Source of the DNA: Savagea serpentis
Lineage (GTDB): Bacteria; Bacillota; Bacilli; Bacillales_A; Planococcaceae
Assembly: GCF_015351395.1 (NCBI RefSeq)
Contig: NZ_JADKPV010000004.1
Coordinates: forward strand, 124,001-188,000
Reading direction: 5' to 3'
Length of the DNA: 64,000 bases
This document shows, piece after piece, positions 32,376-41,266 of the stretch. How positions within the stretch are numbered: the first letter of the stretch is position 1; the number at the start of each line of letters is the position of its first letter. The translations under genes were made by a program, and so were the position numbers. Below the pieces are notes generated by a model that was given only the letters and a program-made list of their open reading frames with translations, was not told where the DNA came from and made no database searches.

Positions 32376-33560
32376 ATGACTGAAAGACTGTATTATAAAG
32401 ACGCATATGAAACAACCTTTGAAGCAGACGTTATAGAACAAGGTAAAGATGAACACGGGCAGTATGTGATCTTAAATCGCACTGCTTTTTATCCAACTGG
32501 CGGCGGGCAGCCCTATGATACGGGATATTTAAACAACAGTATTGTACATAATGTGGAAGAAATTGATGGAGTGATTCGTCACTATATCGATGCGCCTTTA
32601 GAAGAAGAACACGTAATTGGTGTCATCGATTGGGAACGACGCTTCGATTATATGCAACAACATAGCGCACAACATATTGTCACGGCAATTTTTCATGATA
32701 TTTTAGGGTATGAAACAGATAGCTTTCACTTAGGCGATGAAGTCGTGACGATCGACCTTATGACAGAACAAGTATCGAGGCAAGAAATGATGCGCGCCGA
32801 ACAAATGGCAAATGAAGTCGTATTACGCAATATTCCTATCGAAACACATTGGGTAACAAAAGAAGAATTAGAAAATTATCCACTTCGCAGCGACATCAAA
32901 GCGCACGATAATATTCGACTCGTCATCATTCCAGACATCGATTACAACGGTTGTGGTGGAACGCACCCTCGTGCAACGAATGAAATTCAACTCATTAAAT
33001 TGCTTGGAACAGAGCGCATGAAGAAAAGAACTCGCCTTTCTTTCATCGCGGGACGCCGCGCACTCGTTCACTACGCTTTACAAAACGAGCGAGTGAAACG
33101 CTGTGCCCAATTACTCGAAACGTCAGAATCCCGAGTTGTACCTAAAATTGAGCGGTGGATTGAAGAAAGAGAAGCACAAGAACAGCTCATTCGAGATATG
33201 CGTAAGCAATTACTCGATGTAGAAGCGACACAGCTACTGCAAAATTCTGAGCAACTCATTACCGCGACATTCAAGAATCGTCCACTTCAGGAAATTCAAG
33301 CACTCGCTACAAAAATTGTGGAACAGCGAACAAGCGTAGTCGTCTTATTTACGACAACGAACGATGAACTTGTCCAACTCATTGCGATGCGTGGTGAAGA
33401 GGCTTTGCCGAATATGCGTGATTTTGGAAAAGAAATCTTTCCATTATTTGAAGGACGCGGTGGCGGTAGCCCAAAATTTATTCAAGGCGGCGGACCAAAA
33501 GTAAATATCAGCGCCCAACAGTTACTCGATGAAATGATCACACGTATTTCCCTCGTCTAA
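32376..33560 (+). CDS. AlaX-type alanyl-tRNA editing hydrolase with DHHA1 domain
   Basis: A 394-residue stand-alone editing protein related to the C-terminal half of alanyl-tRNA synthetase. The editing site has the zinc motifs HSAQH (about residues 96-100) and CGGTH. The N-terminal GGGQPYDTG segment precedes them, and a coiled coil and DHHA1 domain (GRGGGSPKFIQGGG) follow. It should hydrolyse Ser- or Gly-mischarged tRNA(Ala) and so protect translation accuracy. GAGGAGGCGA precedes the ATG. It is a single-gene unit. Confidence 0.9.
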   Translation: MTERLYYKDAYETTFEADVIEQGKDEHGQYVILNRTAFYPTGGGQPYDTGYLNNSIVHNVEEIDGVIRHYIDAPLEEEHVIGVIDWERRFDYMQQHSAQHIVTAIFHDILGYETDSFHLGDEVVTIDLMTEQVSRQEMMRAEQMANEVVLRNIPIETHWVTKEELENYPLRSDIKAHDNIRLVIIPDIDYNGCGGTHPRATNEIQLIKLLGTERMKKRTRLSFIAGRRALVHYALQNERVKRCAQLLETSESRVVPKIERWIEEREAQEQLIRDMRKQLLDVEATQLLQNSEQLITATFKNRPLQEIQALATKIVEQRTSVVVLFTTTNDELVQLIAMRGEEALPNMRDFGKEIFPLFEGRGGGSPKFIQGGGPKVNISAQQLLDEMITRISLV

Positions 33561-33562
33561 CG

Positions 33563-33604
33563 ACAAAAATCCTCCCGTCCTTACCGGACAGGAGGATTTT
33601 TAAA
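33563..33604. terminator. bidirectional terminator
   Basis: Stem AAAATCCTCCCGTCC / GGACAGGAGGATTTT (one mismatch) between converging genes. Confidence 0.9.
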
Positions 33605-33623
33605 AGGGAGTGTTTCGTATATA

Positions 33624-34625
33624 TTAGTTTTTACCTAATACTTCGTTCCAATCAATTGTTCCATTTTTCACTTGTTCACGTTTTTCTTTATCCATAATAT
33701 CTGATGGGCGATTGCCATTTGGCCAATCTTTTTCAGGTGTTGGGTAAGAATCGCGATCTTGTGACAAGATGAACGCTGCTAAGTCAGCTGCTTCTTGGTC
33801 TGACAATGAGTTCTCTTGACCGATTGGCATATTGCGTTGAATATATCCTGCCATTTTGCCCATGCGTGCGAGTCCTGCTCCATCGTTAAATGAACCTGAA
33901 CCCCAAAGGGCTGGACCTGTGTTCGAACCTGTTCCTGAACCGTCACCTGCGTGGCATGCGATACAAGATTGATTGTACAATTGCTCTCCTGCATCTACAT
34001 CTGGAACGGGCACATCATCCATACTGTTAAGGTGACGCCAGTCTAATTCAGCACCGACTGGAATACCTTCTGAAATGTAAGTTAAGTAAGCGACCATCGC
34101 TTTTAAGTCTGGATCATTCGCTTCGAATTTTTGACCGTTCATACTACGAATCATACAACCGTTAATACGGTCTTCTAAAGTAACAATTTTGCCTGAACGT
34201 GGGATGTACATTGGATACACGGCAGATACACCGACCATTGACGAAGAATGCTCATCCATACCTGCACCTGCGTGACAGCTTGTACATGATAATTCGTTGA
34301 CGAGTTTCTCACCATCTTCTGGTGTCGCTGCTTCACTGCGTAATACTTCTGATGTGTTGTTCGTTAATTCATAACCTCGTAAAATCGCTTCACCTAATGG
34401 ACCTTCTGGAACATCATCTAATGATGGTGGATTATGTGCGATTTTCCCTCCTGCGACAGGTGCTGGTGCTGTTGTTTCTTCTCCTTCTGCCACTTCTGTA
34501 TCTTTCGGTGCCTCAGCACGTTTCTCCTTAGCAACTTGCATACCGAACATCGATAAAACCATAATGAGTCCGAGTACAAATACACCTGCTAATAATGCCA
34601 TCGGAAAACCTTTTTTATTACTCAT
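33624..34625 (-). CDS. membrane-anchored di-haem c-type cytochrome, TsdA-like
   Basis: A 333-residue protein with an N-terminal membrane anchor (residues 9-29), a Glu/Pro-rich linker and two cytochrome c domains with CTSCH (114-118) and CIACH (221-225). The segment GKIVTLEDRINGCMIRSMNG between them resembles thiosulfate dehydrogenase TsdA and SoxA-like haem proteins. In TsdA a Cys at this position (here Cys157) ligates the first haem. A role in thiosulfate/tetrathionate conversion or in passing electrons from sulfur compounds is thus plausible, but it could also be a general electron carrier. AAAGGAGGTAAC precedes the ATG at 34625. No cytochrome maturation genes are in the window. Confidence 0.82.
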   Translation of the reverse strand: MSNKKGFPMALLAGVFVLGLIMVLSMFGMQVAKEKRAEAPKDTEVAEGEETTAPAPVAGGKIAHNPPSLDDVPEGPLGEAILRGYELTNNTSEVLRSEAATPEDGEKLVNELSCTSCHAGAGMDEHSSSMVGVSAVYPMYIPRSGKIVTLEDRINGCMIRSMNGQKFEANDPDLKAMVAYLTYISEGIPVGAELDWRHLNSMDDVPVPDVDAGEQLYNQSCIACHAGDGSGTGSNTGPALWGSGSFNDGAGLARMGKMAGYIQRNMPIGQENSLSDQEAADLAAFILSQDRDSYPTPEKDWPNGNRPSDIMDKEKREQVKNGTIDWNEVLGKN

Positions 34626-34864
34626 TCGTGTTACCTCCTTTATTTCTCTTTCTGTTACCTTCAAATTATCACACTTTTCACAACAGCGTCTATGCCTATT
34701 TGCATATGAAAACAAGATTGCTTATAAAGTTTTGACATTTTCATCACAAGCTTTTGAACATCAGTCGATTATTCATACTTATTTCACTTATTCATTTACA
34801 CTTCTCTTTCCAAAAGGACTTTCGGTCATCCTTAACGATATTTATTCTATATAAGTTATATAAA

Positions 34865-34879
34865 TGATAATAATAATCA
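34865..34879. promoter_or_regulatory. Fur-box candidate upstream of the HrtBA-like operon
   Basis: TGATAATAATAATCA matches the 7-1-7 ferric uptake regulator consensus TGATAATNATTATCA at all but one fixed position. It lies 75 bases before the hrtB-like ATG. The intergenic stretch 34626-34954 is AT-rich and otherwise holds a TAAAAT (about 34921) that may be the -10 box; no gene is seen. Confidence 0.6.
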
Positions 34880-34954
34880 ATTAAAGGCTTTCAAATGCGT
34901 TATTTTTCAATTTTTAGGGTAAAATAAAGAAAGTAGATAAGGAGGGATTGATAC

Positions 34955-36022
34955 ATGTTTTTAGCATGGAATGAAATTAGACGTAATAAATTACGGTTCT
35001 TTCTCATTACGGGAGTTTTAATGCTTGTAGCCTATTTAGTGTTCTTTTTATCAGGGCTCGCAACAGGTTTACAAACGTTAAACCGGGAAGCTGTCGACCG
35101 TTGGGATGCGGATGCAATCGTCTTGACGGATGAAGCGGATAAAAGCTTGGCGCAATCGATTATGTTACGAGAAAAAGAAGACAATTTAAAAGCAGACCAA
35201 ATTGCACCAATCGGTCAATTGAATGCCATCGCAAACAACAAAGATGAAAAGCAAAACATTTCTTTATTCGCTATCGAGTCAGACTCTTTCATTATGCCGG
35301 AAGTGCTTGAAGGAAAAGCTTTTAAAAACAAGTTTGAAGTCATCGCTAGTGAGACTTTAAAATCTGAAGGATTTACCATTGGGGATCGCGTGAAATTATC
35401 AGGTTCCGACGATGATTTGACGATCGTCGGCTTTATTGCTTCTGCACGTTTTAACGTTGCTCCTGTACTTTATACGGACTTTGATACATTTTACTCAATC
35501 AAATATGGAGAAACTAGTGAGACGAATAACACAAAGTTAAATGGCTTCATCGTCCAATCAAATGACGTAAATGCGATTACGACAGATTCAGAATTAGAAG
35601 CTATTCCAATCGAAAGCTTCATCGAAAAATTACCTGGTTATTCAGAACAAAATATGACATTGAATTTTATGATTTATTTCTTACTCATTATTTCTGCGGT
35701 GATTGTTGCTATCTTCTTGTACGTCCTCACTGTTCAGAAGATTAATATTTTTGGTGTCATGAAAGCACAAGGTATTTCGAGCGCTTACTTAGCACGTTCC
35801 GTTGTCGCTCAAACATTCATTTTAGCATTTGTCGGTGTGGCAATCGGTCTTGGTTTAGCTTTATTAACAGGCATGTTTTTACCAGATGCTGTACCTGTTA
35901 CATTTGATTTACCGATTTTACTCACTTATGGAGCCATTTTTGTCATCGTCGCTATTTTAGGTTCATTATTCTCTGTGCGCACGATTGTCAAAATTGATCC
36001 ATTGAAAGCGATAGGAGGTTAA
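34955..36022 (+). CDS. HrtB-like ABC transporter permease (FtsX/MacB fold)
   Basis: A 355-residue protein with helix 1 at about 17-38, a large extracytoplasmic domain (about 40-230) and three C-terminal helices around 233-258, 283-305 and 320-345. This is the layout of HrtB/MacB-like permeases. The extracytoplasmic opening (DRWDADAIVLTDEADKSL) and overall length resemble HrtB, the haem-efflux permease of Gram-positive bacteria. Such permeases work mechanically rather than by classic import or export. AAGGAGGG precedes the ATG. The ATPase follows two bases after its stop. A Fur-type box upstream suggests iron-linked control. Confidence 0.8.
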   Translation: MFLAWNEIRRNKLRFFLITGVLMLVAYLVFFLSGLATGLQTLNREAVDRWDADAIVLTDEADKSLAQSIMLREKEDNLKADQIAPIGQLNAIANNKDEKQNISLFAIESDSFIMPEVLEGKAFKNKFEVIASETLKSEGFTIGDRVKLSGSDDDLTIVGFIASARFNVAPVLYTDFDTFYSIKYGETSETNNTKLNGFIVQSNDVNAITTDSELEAIPIESFIEKLPGYSEQNMTLNFMIYFLLIISAVIVAIFLYVLTVQKINIFGVMKAQGISSAYLARSVVAQTFILAFVGVAIGLGLALLTGMFLPDAVPVTFDLPILLTYGAIFVIVAILGSLFSVRTIVKIDPLKAIGG

Positions 36023-36023
36023 A

Positions 36024-36698
36024 ATGATGACGGTTTTACAATTACGAAATGTTTCAAAATCATATAACGATGGCTCGAAAACAATCGAAGCACTCAAACC
36101 GACAAACTTCGAAGCTGAACGAGGAAAATTAATTGCGATTATCGGACCTTCTGGTTCTGGTAAAAGTACTTTTCTCACCATCGTTGGAGGTTTATTGAGT
36201 CCGACCTCTGGTGAAGTCATTATTAATGGTCGTTCCTTATCACGATTGAATGAAAAAAAGCGCTCTAAATTACGACTTGAAGAAATTGGATTTATTTTGC
36301 AAGCCTCCAATACTGTCCCTTTTTTAAAAGTGAAAGATCAGTTTAAATTGATGGATCGTGTGAAACAGAAAAATATGAGAGCGAATCATTTAAAACAGTT
36401 AATGAGTGATCTCGGTATTTTAAAATTAAAAAATAAATATCCGACTGACTTATCGGGTGGTGAACGTCAACGATTAGCTATAGCACGAGCATTATATACG
36501 AATCCATCTGTCATTTTAGCCGATGAGCCAACCGCTTCACTTGACTCAGAACGAGCTTTTGAAGTGATGGAGCTTTTACAAAAAGAAACGAAAAATAAAA
36601 ATACGACAACCATTGTCGTCACGCATGATACACGTCTCCTGGATTACTTCGATCACGTCTACAATATGACAGATGGTGTGCTCACTCAAGAACGTTAA
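36024..36698 (+). CDS. HrtA-like ABC transporter ATPase
   Basis: A 224-residue ATPase: Walker A GPSGSGKS (41-48), Q-loop LQASNT, signature LSGGERQR (about 139-146), Walker B VILADEP and H-loop VVTHDT. It partners the preceding permease. AGGAGG lies five bases before the first ATG (a second ATG follows). Length and sequence class fit HrtA/LolD/MacB-type ATPases. There is no HssRS-like two-component system beside it, unlike the staphylococcal hrtAB locus. The haem specificity is inference. Confidence 0.88.
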   Translation: MMTVLQLRNVSKSYNDGSKTIEALKPTNFEAERGKLIAIIGPSGSGKSTFLTIVGGLLSPTSGEVIINGRSLSRLNEKKRSKLRLEEIGFILQASNTVPFLKVKDQFKLMDRVKQKNMRANHLKQLMSDLGILKLKNKYPTDLSGGERQRLAIARALYTNPSVILADEPTASLDSERAFEVMELLQKETKNKNTTTIVVTHDTRLLDYFDHVYNMTDGVLTQER

Positions 36699-36743
36699 AA
36701 AAGTGCTTAGGAACAATGATTACTTGTTCCTAAGCACTTTTAT
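36699..36743. terminator. bidirectional terminator
   Basis: Perfect stem AAAAGTGCTTAGGAACAA / TTGTTCCTAAGCACTTTT (17-18 pairs) between converging units. Confidence 0.92.
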
Positions 36744-36761
36744 TTCTTTATTTTTTCTCTA

Positions 36762-38945
36762 TCATGCTTCTTTTTTACGTGTAAATAGAAGTACACTACC
36801 GAGAAGAGCTAATAATACCCCTGCCCATTGCATTATGAGCATATGTTCTTCCCCTGTTTGAGGCAATGTTGGAACATTCGATGTTTGTGAAGCCAATGGA
36901 TGCTTCGGTTGTGTGGAAATCGGTGTGTGATGATTTACAACGATTTCCCCTAATTCCTTTTCTTCGATTTCTTCTGGTTGAGCAGTAACCTCTTCTAAAT
37001 CTTCTTGCGGAGATTCAGGGATAGTCTCTGTTGGTTTATCCTCTTCTTCTGGCTGCTCTGGTTTTACAACAGGTCGTTCATCAGTTGGTTGTTCTGGAAC
37101 AACGATAGATGGTTTATCTTCTTCCACTGGTATTTCTGGAATTGCTGGATTTTCTGGAGCTGGATTAGTCGGCTCACTCGGCTTAGAACTATTACCTCCA
37201 CCTGAAGGTTTAGACGGTTTAGGTGTCTCCGGTTTTGGCTCTTCTGGTACTACTACAACCGGTTTTTCCTCTTCTTCTGGTTGTTCTGGTTTCGTTGGTA
37301 CACTTGGCACGACTGGTGTTTCTAGTTCTGGCTGCGTCGGTTCTTCCGGAACGACTGGTGTTTCTAGTTCTGGCTGCGTCGGTTCTTCCGGAACGACTGG
37401 TGTTTCTGGTTCTGGCTGCGTCGGTTCTTCCGGAACGACCGGTGTTTCTGGCTCTAGTTGCGTCGGTTCTTCCGGAACGACTGGTGTTTCTGGCTCTGGT
37501 TGCGTCGGTTCTTCCGGAACGACTGGTGTTTCTGGTTCTGGCTGCGTCGGTTCTTCCGGAACGACCGGTGTTTCTGGCTCTGGTTGCGTCGGTTCTTCCG
37601 GAACTACCGGTGTTTCTGGCTCTGGTTGCGTCGGTTCTTCCGGAACGACCGGTGTTTCTGGCTCTGGTTGCGTCGGTTCTTCCGGAACGACTGGTGTTTC
37701 TGGCTCTGGTTGTGTCGGCTCTTCGATTTTTTTGTTGATAACCTTATGTGTAATGATAGGTTGTTCTTTAAAGTTCAACATAATATCTTCGAATGCAAGT
37801 TCAATTTCATAACCTTTAGGTGCTTTTACTTCTGTTAATGTATAAAAGCCTCCACTTAAGTTTTCAATTTTCGCGTTTCCTTGCTGATCTGACTCCACTG
37901 TGTAAATAGAATCATCCATCCCTTTTAAAGTGAAGATTGCTCCCGCCAACGGCTGGCCTTCTTCATCTACTTTATGAATCTTTAACATTCCTTGATATTT
38001 CGCTAATTCACCTTGAGAGCTTGCGCTACCCCACACTTTTACAGTTTCTTCTTTCGATCCGATCTCTTCAGAAGTTTGATTATTAATGAGTGTTGCTGTA
38101 TTTTTAAATTTCTTTTGCGTAGGGTTTACAATCTTCGTATCATAATAAATAAGTGCCATATATTTTTCGACTGTGTAATCTAAATTATACGTATATAATG
38201 TAATATCAATTAAATCTTCACTGACATGAAATGACTTTACGTAAGGACTATCTTTCGTCACGATCTGATTGTTAATTCCAATCGAAATACTTTCTGGCAC
38301 AATTTTATGACCTTCTTGTGGTCGATCGAGTAAACGAACTTCATAAAAGTTTTTATCTCCGTTCATTTCTACTGTCCAATTGATTAAAGAAGGATTCGCC
38401 ATAGAATGCTTACCCCATTTACCAATTTCTCTACCTGTTGTACCACCTGGTCCTACTTCACCTGTAGAACTCCCGCCATCAATTGTAATCGTACCCGCAG
38501 ATACACCATTTACTGTAATTGGTTTCGTCTGCTTACCCGATCCTGATTCCACCGTAAGCTGAGCTCCTAATTCTAATTCACCACTCACATGAGTTAAATC
38601 TCGCACACGTTCGTCAAATGTACAACGCATTTGGTCTGCTCCAAATGGTTCACATACACCATGTTGCATTTGAAATGTTTGTGCAGCGATTTGTAAGTAA
38701 GAAGGATACGATAAGAAAAAGTAATCGCCTGGATGTACTTGTGTTCTCTCTGGGATTTTCCACTCCGTTGTAATTCCTACCGAATCTCCATTATAGAAGG
38801 TTTCTTTATTCCCTTGAAGTTCTACATTTAAAATATCAACTTGTAGTTGTTGACCGCCTGCCGCATACGTTGTCGACAATGGGACAAACATTTGAAATAT
38901 GAGCACAAAAATTGCTACATACGAATATACTACTCGCTTTTTCAT
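36762..38945 (-). CDS. LPQTG-anchored surface protein with SpaA-type domain and Pro/Glu repeats
   Basis: A 727-residue secreted wall protein. It has a signal peptide (1-29) and an N-terminal adhesin-like region (30-320, beta-rich, with one Cys pair in VCEPFGADQMRC). A SpaA/Cna-B domain follows (about 335-395: LKIHKVDEEGQPLAGAIF ... TEVKAPKGY), with the Lys and Glu expected to form an internal isopeptide bond. Then come ten 14-residue repeats (408-547), a further Pro/Glu-rich stalk, the sorting signal LPQTGEE (694-700), a hydrophobic helix and RKK tail. Sortase would attach it covalently to peptidoglycan, with the repeats spanning the wall. GAAGGAGAT precedes the ATG. An Mga-type regulator is transcribed divergently. 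Confidence 0.92.
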   Translation of the reverse strand: MKKRVVYSYVAIFVLIFQMFVPLSTTYAAGGQQLQVDILNVELQGNKETFYNGDSVGITTEWKIPERTQVHPGDYFFLSYPSYLQIAAQTFQMQHGVCEPFGADQMRCTFDERVRDLTHVSGELELGAQLTVESGSGKQTKPITVNGVSAGTITIDGGSSTGEVGPGGTTGREIGKWGKHSMANPSLINWTVEMNGDKNFYEVRLLDRPQEGHKIVPESISIGINNQIVTKDSPYVKSFHVSEDLIDITLYTYNLDYTVEKYMALIYYDTKIVNPTQKKFKNTATLINNQTSEEIGSKEETVKVWGSASSQGELAKYQGMLKIHKVDEEGQPLAGAIFTLKGMDDSIYTVESDQQGNAKIENLSGGFYTLTEVKAPKGYEIELAFEDIMLNFKEQPIITHKVINKKIEEPTQPEPETPVVPEEPTQPEPETPVVPEEPTQPEPETPVVPEEPTQPEPETPVVPEEPTQPEPETPVVPEEPTQPEPETPVVPEEPTQLEPETPVVPEEPTQPEPETPVVPEEPTQPELETPVVPEEPTQPELETPVVPSVPTKPEQPEEEEKPVVVVPEEPKPETPKPSKPSGGGNSSKPSEPTNPAPENPAIPEIPVEEDKPSIVVPEQPTDERPVVKPEQPEEEDKPTETIPESPQEDLEEVTAQPEEIEEKELGEIVVNHHTPISTQPKHPLASQTSNVPTLPQTGEEHMLIMQWAGVLLALLGSVLLFTRKKEA
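37305..37724 (-). repeat. ten tandem 42-base repeats coding EEPTQPEPETPVVP
   Basis: Ten in-frame 42-base units within the surface-protein gene. Reading from the protein N terminus, units 1-6 and 8 are identical in protein, unit 7 has Leu for the first Pro (QLEPE), and units 9-10 have Leu in PELE. The high DNA identity predicts copy-number variation by slippage or recombination. Confidence 0.95.
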
Positions 38946-38982
38946 ACATAAATCTCCTTCATCTTTACATTTATTTTCAAAG

Positions 38983-38996
38983 GTCTGACTTCAGAC
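38983..38996. promoter_or_regulatory. palindrome in the adhesin/Mga-like intergenic region
   Basis: GTCTGACTTCAGAC has perfect 6-base arms around CT. It lies 38 bases upstream of the adhesin start in the 217-base divergent region and is a candidate operator. Confidence 0.4.
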
Positions 38997-39162
38997 TAGT
39001 TGTTTCATCATTTTTGATTTTATACTGGCTTTACTTTTTTATTAAGTCGCTTTTTTGGACTTGCCAAAGGAAATAAACGTATAGCGAATTTGACCTATTT
39101 TAAAATTCGAGCTTCATTTTTTGAATTTTTGTCGATAGTAGACAAGAAGGGGGGAACGGCCA

Positions 39163-40629
39163 TTGATTACCGCTAGACAAGTTAAAATTTTACGATTTTT
39201 AGAAAAACAAACAGATTGGACGAGCTTGAAGACAATCGGGGAAGCACTTCATTACTCTGATAAAACGATTCGGACGGACATTCAACAGATGGAAATCAGC
39301 TTTCCTCCTGATTGGTCGATTGAACGTCTTCGCGGAAAAGGGGTTCGTCTTTTAAAACCTGCAGACGAAAACATCAATACACTTAATAATATCGAAAACG
39401 AGCATATAATCTTGTATAATATGTTTCATTTTATTTTAGAAAATGAACATCCTACTTTAGAAAAGTTGGGTGATCACTTTTATTTTCATATGACTACAAC
39501 ACGAGACTATGTTAAACGACTTGAACTTTTTTTAAATAAACACGAACTCCAACTAGCACGTAGTCCTTTGCGTATTTTAGGAGATGAGACTTACATTCGT
39601 ATCGTGCATTACAAGTTGCTCATCGCCGCTTTTGGAGAACAAAATTTATACTATCAATATCAAGAAGAAAACAACCCGATGCCACTCATTCAACAACTAA
39701 AAACATTAGGAATTCGTCTTCTTTCTCAACCGATTTGTAAGTTTCACCTTTATTTTACATTTGCACGTCATCGAATGGCTCAAGGATATTTCGTTGATGC
39801 ACTCGAAGAAGAAGAATTAATTCGAAATCATCCATTATACTTGAAATGGAAAAATATTATAGAAGAGTACTACAATGTTCGCCTTCCCGAGGTTGAGTCT
39901 ATTGAAGCATTTTCATTTTTCTTCTTTTTAGATTTTACATGGCATAAGCATATTTATAATTACACAAAAACATATGAAGCATTACTTCAACAAAAGGAAC
40001 AACATCCTTTACTTTTTTCTTTTATTCAACATTTAGAATGTCATTTTGAATTGCCGACTTTAAGAAAGGACGAGGCCTTCGTTTCACACTTGTTTGACTT
40101 TCAACAACGTCTTAACTATCGTTTAATGAATTTAAAATTCGTTCAATTAGATGATTCTTTTGTCAATGCACCTGTACGAAAAAAATTTGAAAAGCAAATG
40201 AATATTTTAAAGAGAGTATGCATTAAATGGACGAACGAGCATGACTTACCACCGTTCTCTACAGATTTACTTTTACACTTAGCATTGTTTTTAGAACGTC
40301 ATTTACTTATGTTCCATTTAATGAAACAACGACTTCTTTTCTTGTTTTCAGATTCAATCACGTTGAAGATGTGGACAAATGCCACATTATTTCAGTACTT
40401 CTCTGATGATTTAAAAGTTACGAGCATCCCTTACTATGAGTGGTATCCATCTATGCAAGAGCAATATGATATTATCGTGACCGATACTCCTCTACCTTCA
40501 TTAGAAAATAAAGTGATTTTAGTCGATACGATTTTAAAAGACCAAGATATCATTTTAATTCGAAAAGAAGTGAAACGATTACAAGTTGAAAGACGAACTC
40601 ATTTTTGGGAACAAGCGGACAATAAATAA
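39163..40629 (+). CDS. Mga/AtxA-like transcriptional regulator
   Basis: A 488-residue regulator. Two N-terminal winged-helix/HTH segments are visible: TSLKTIGEALHYSDKTIRTDIQQM (about 20-43) and a second around 95-120 (TLEKLGDHFYFHMTTTRDYVKRL). A long helical, aromatic-rich region resembling PRD-like domains and a C-terminal EIIB-like part (YDIIVTDTPLP) follow. This fits the Mga/RofA/AtxA class, which in streptococci and B. anthracis controls surface proteins and toxins in response to carbohydrate status. The start is TTG at 39163 after GGGGGG-rich sequence eight bases upstream. It is divergent from the LPQTG protein, its probable target. Confidence 0.82.
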   Translation: MITARQVKILRFLEKQTDWTSLKTIGEALHYSDKTIRTDIQQMEISFPPDWSIERLRGKGVRLLKPADENINTLNNIENEHIILYNMFHFILENEHPTLEKLGDHFYFHMTTTRDYVKRLELFLNKHELQLARSPLRILGDETYIRIVHYKLLIAAFGEQNLYYQYQEENNPMPLIQQLKTLGIRLLSQPICKFHLYFTFARHRMAQGYFVDALEEEELIRNHPLYLKWKNIIEEYYNVRLPEVESIEAFSFFFFLDFTWHKHIYNYTKTYEALLQQKEQHPLLFSFIQHLECHFELPTLRKDEAFVSHLFDFQQRLNYRLMNLKFVQLDDSFVNAPVRKKFEKQMNILKRVCIKWTNEHDLPPFSTDLLLHLALFLERHLLMFHLMKQRLLFLFSDSITLKMWTNATLFQYFSDDLKVTSIPYYEWYPSMQEQYDIIVTDTPLPSLENKVILVDTILKDQDIILIRKEVKRLQVERRTHFWEQADNK

Positions 40630-40665
40630 CACCCCCTTCACATTAAAAAGGGGGTGTCTTCTATA
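40627..40665. terminator. terminator between the regulator and nitroreductase genes
   Basis: Stem ACACCCCCTT / AAGGGGGTGT; the T run is short (CTTCT) on the plus strand, so efficiency may be moderate. Confidence 0.6.
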
Positions 40666-40669
40666 AAGA

Positions 40670-41266
40670 TCAAATTATTTTCACTACATCTTCAAATGGT
40701 AAAAATTCACGTTTTGCTGCTTCTTCATCTTTTGCTCCGAATGGGATTTGAGCGATTAAACGCCACTCTTTTGGAATGTCCCACTCCGCTGCTACTTTCT
40801 CGTCGATTAACGGATTATAGTGCTGAATTGATGCGCCAAGTCCTGCTTCTTCAAGCAATAACCATGTCGCATATTGCAAAATTCCTGTTCCCTCATATGA
40901 CCAATTTGTAAATGACTCTGCATATAAAGGTGCGTTTTGACGCATCTGTTCTAATGTTGCATCATCTTCGAAAAAGAGAACCGTTCCATTTCCGTTACGG
41001 TAACCTGCTAAACGAGCTTCTGTCGCTGCGAAATCTTCTGCTGGCACTACTTTACGAAGTTCTTCTTCGACGATTGACCATAGTTTTTCGTTATCTTCAT
41101 CCATTACAAGCATCATACGACCGCTTTGCATATTGAAGGCCGACGGTGCGTATACTGCCTTTTGAAGCAATTGCTCCATTTGTTCTTTCGTGACGTTTGG
41201 ATCCTTTTTAACACGTCGAATGGAACGACGTTCTTGAATTGCTGCTGATACTGACTTTGTTGTCAT
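40670..41266 (-). CDS. nitroreductase-family flavoprotein
   Basis: A 198-residue FMN-dependent oxidoreductase of the nitroreductase family. It has the FMN-contact start ERRSIRRVK, the APSAFNMQSGR loop and the C-terminal dimer segment with GLGASIQHYNP. It resembles the YodC/HBN1-like 200-residue subgroup. It would reduce quinones or nitro compounds with NAD(P)H. The ATG overlaps the DoxX stop by four bases; it is the last gene of the Rrf2-controlled operon. Confidence 0.9.
   Translation of the reverse strand: MTTKSVSAAIQERRSIRRVKKDPNVTKEQMEQLLQKAVYAPSAFNMQSGRMMLVMDEDNEKLWSIVEEELRKVVPAEDFAATEARLAGYRNGNGTVLFFEDDATLEQMRQNAPLYAESFTNWSYEGTGILQYATWLLLEEAGLGASIQHYNPLIDEKVAAEWDIPKEWRLIAQIPFGAKDEEAAKREFLPFEDVVKII

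Noticed and set aside
34626-34715. N-terminal extension of the cytochrome gene
   Set aside because: The true start has AAAGGAGG immediately upstream and opens onto a normal membrane anchor; the extension is unlike any signal sequence.
37305-37724. Regular repeats that could suggest a CRISPR array
   Set aside because: Units are contiguous, in frame and without unique spacers; they encode the wall-spanning stalk.
37223-37838. Long plus-strand open frames opposite the surface-protein repeats
   Set aside because: They are antisense shadows created by the 42-base repeats, with low-complexity Leu/Val/Arg/Phe products and no ribosome site. The minus-strand frame has signal peptide, domains and LPQTG.
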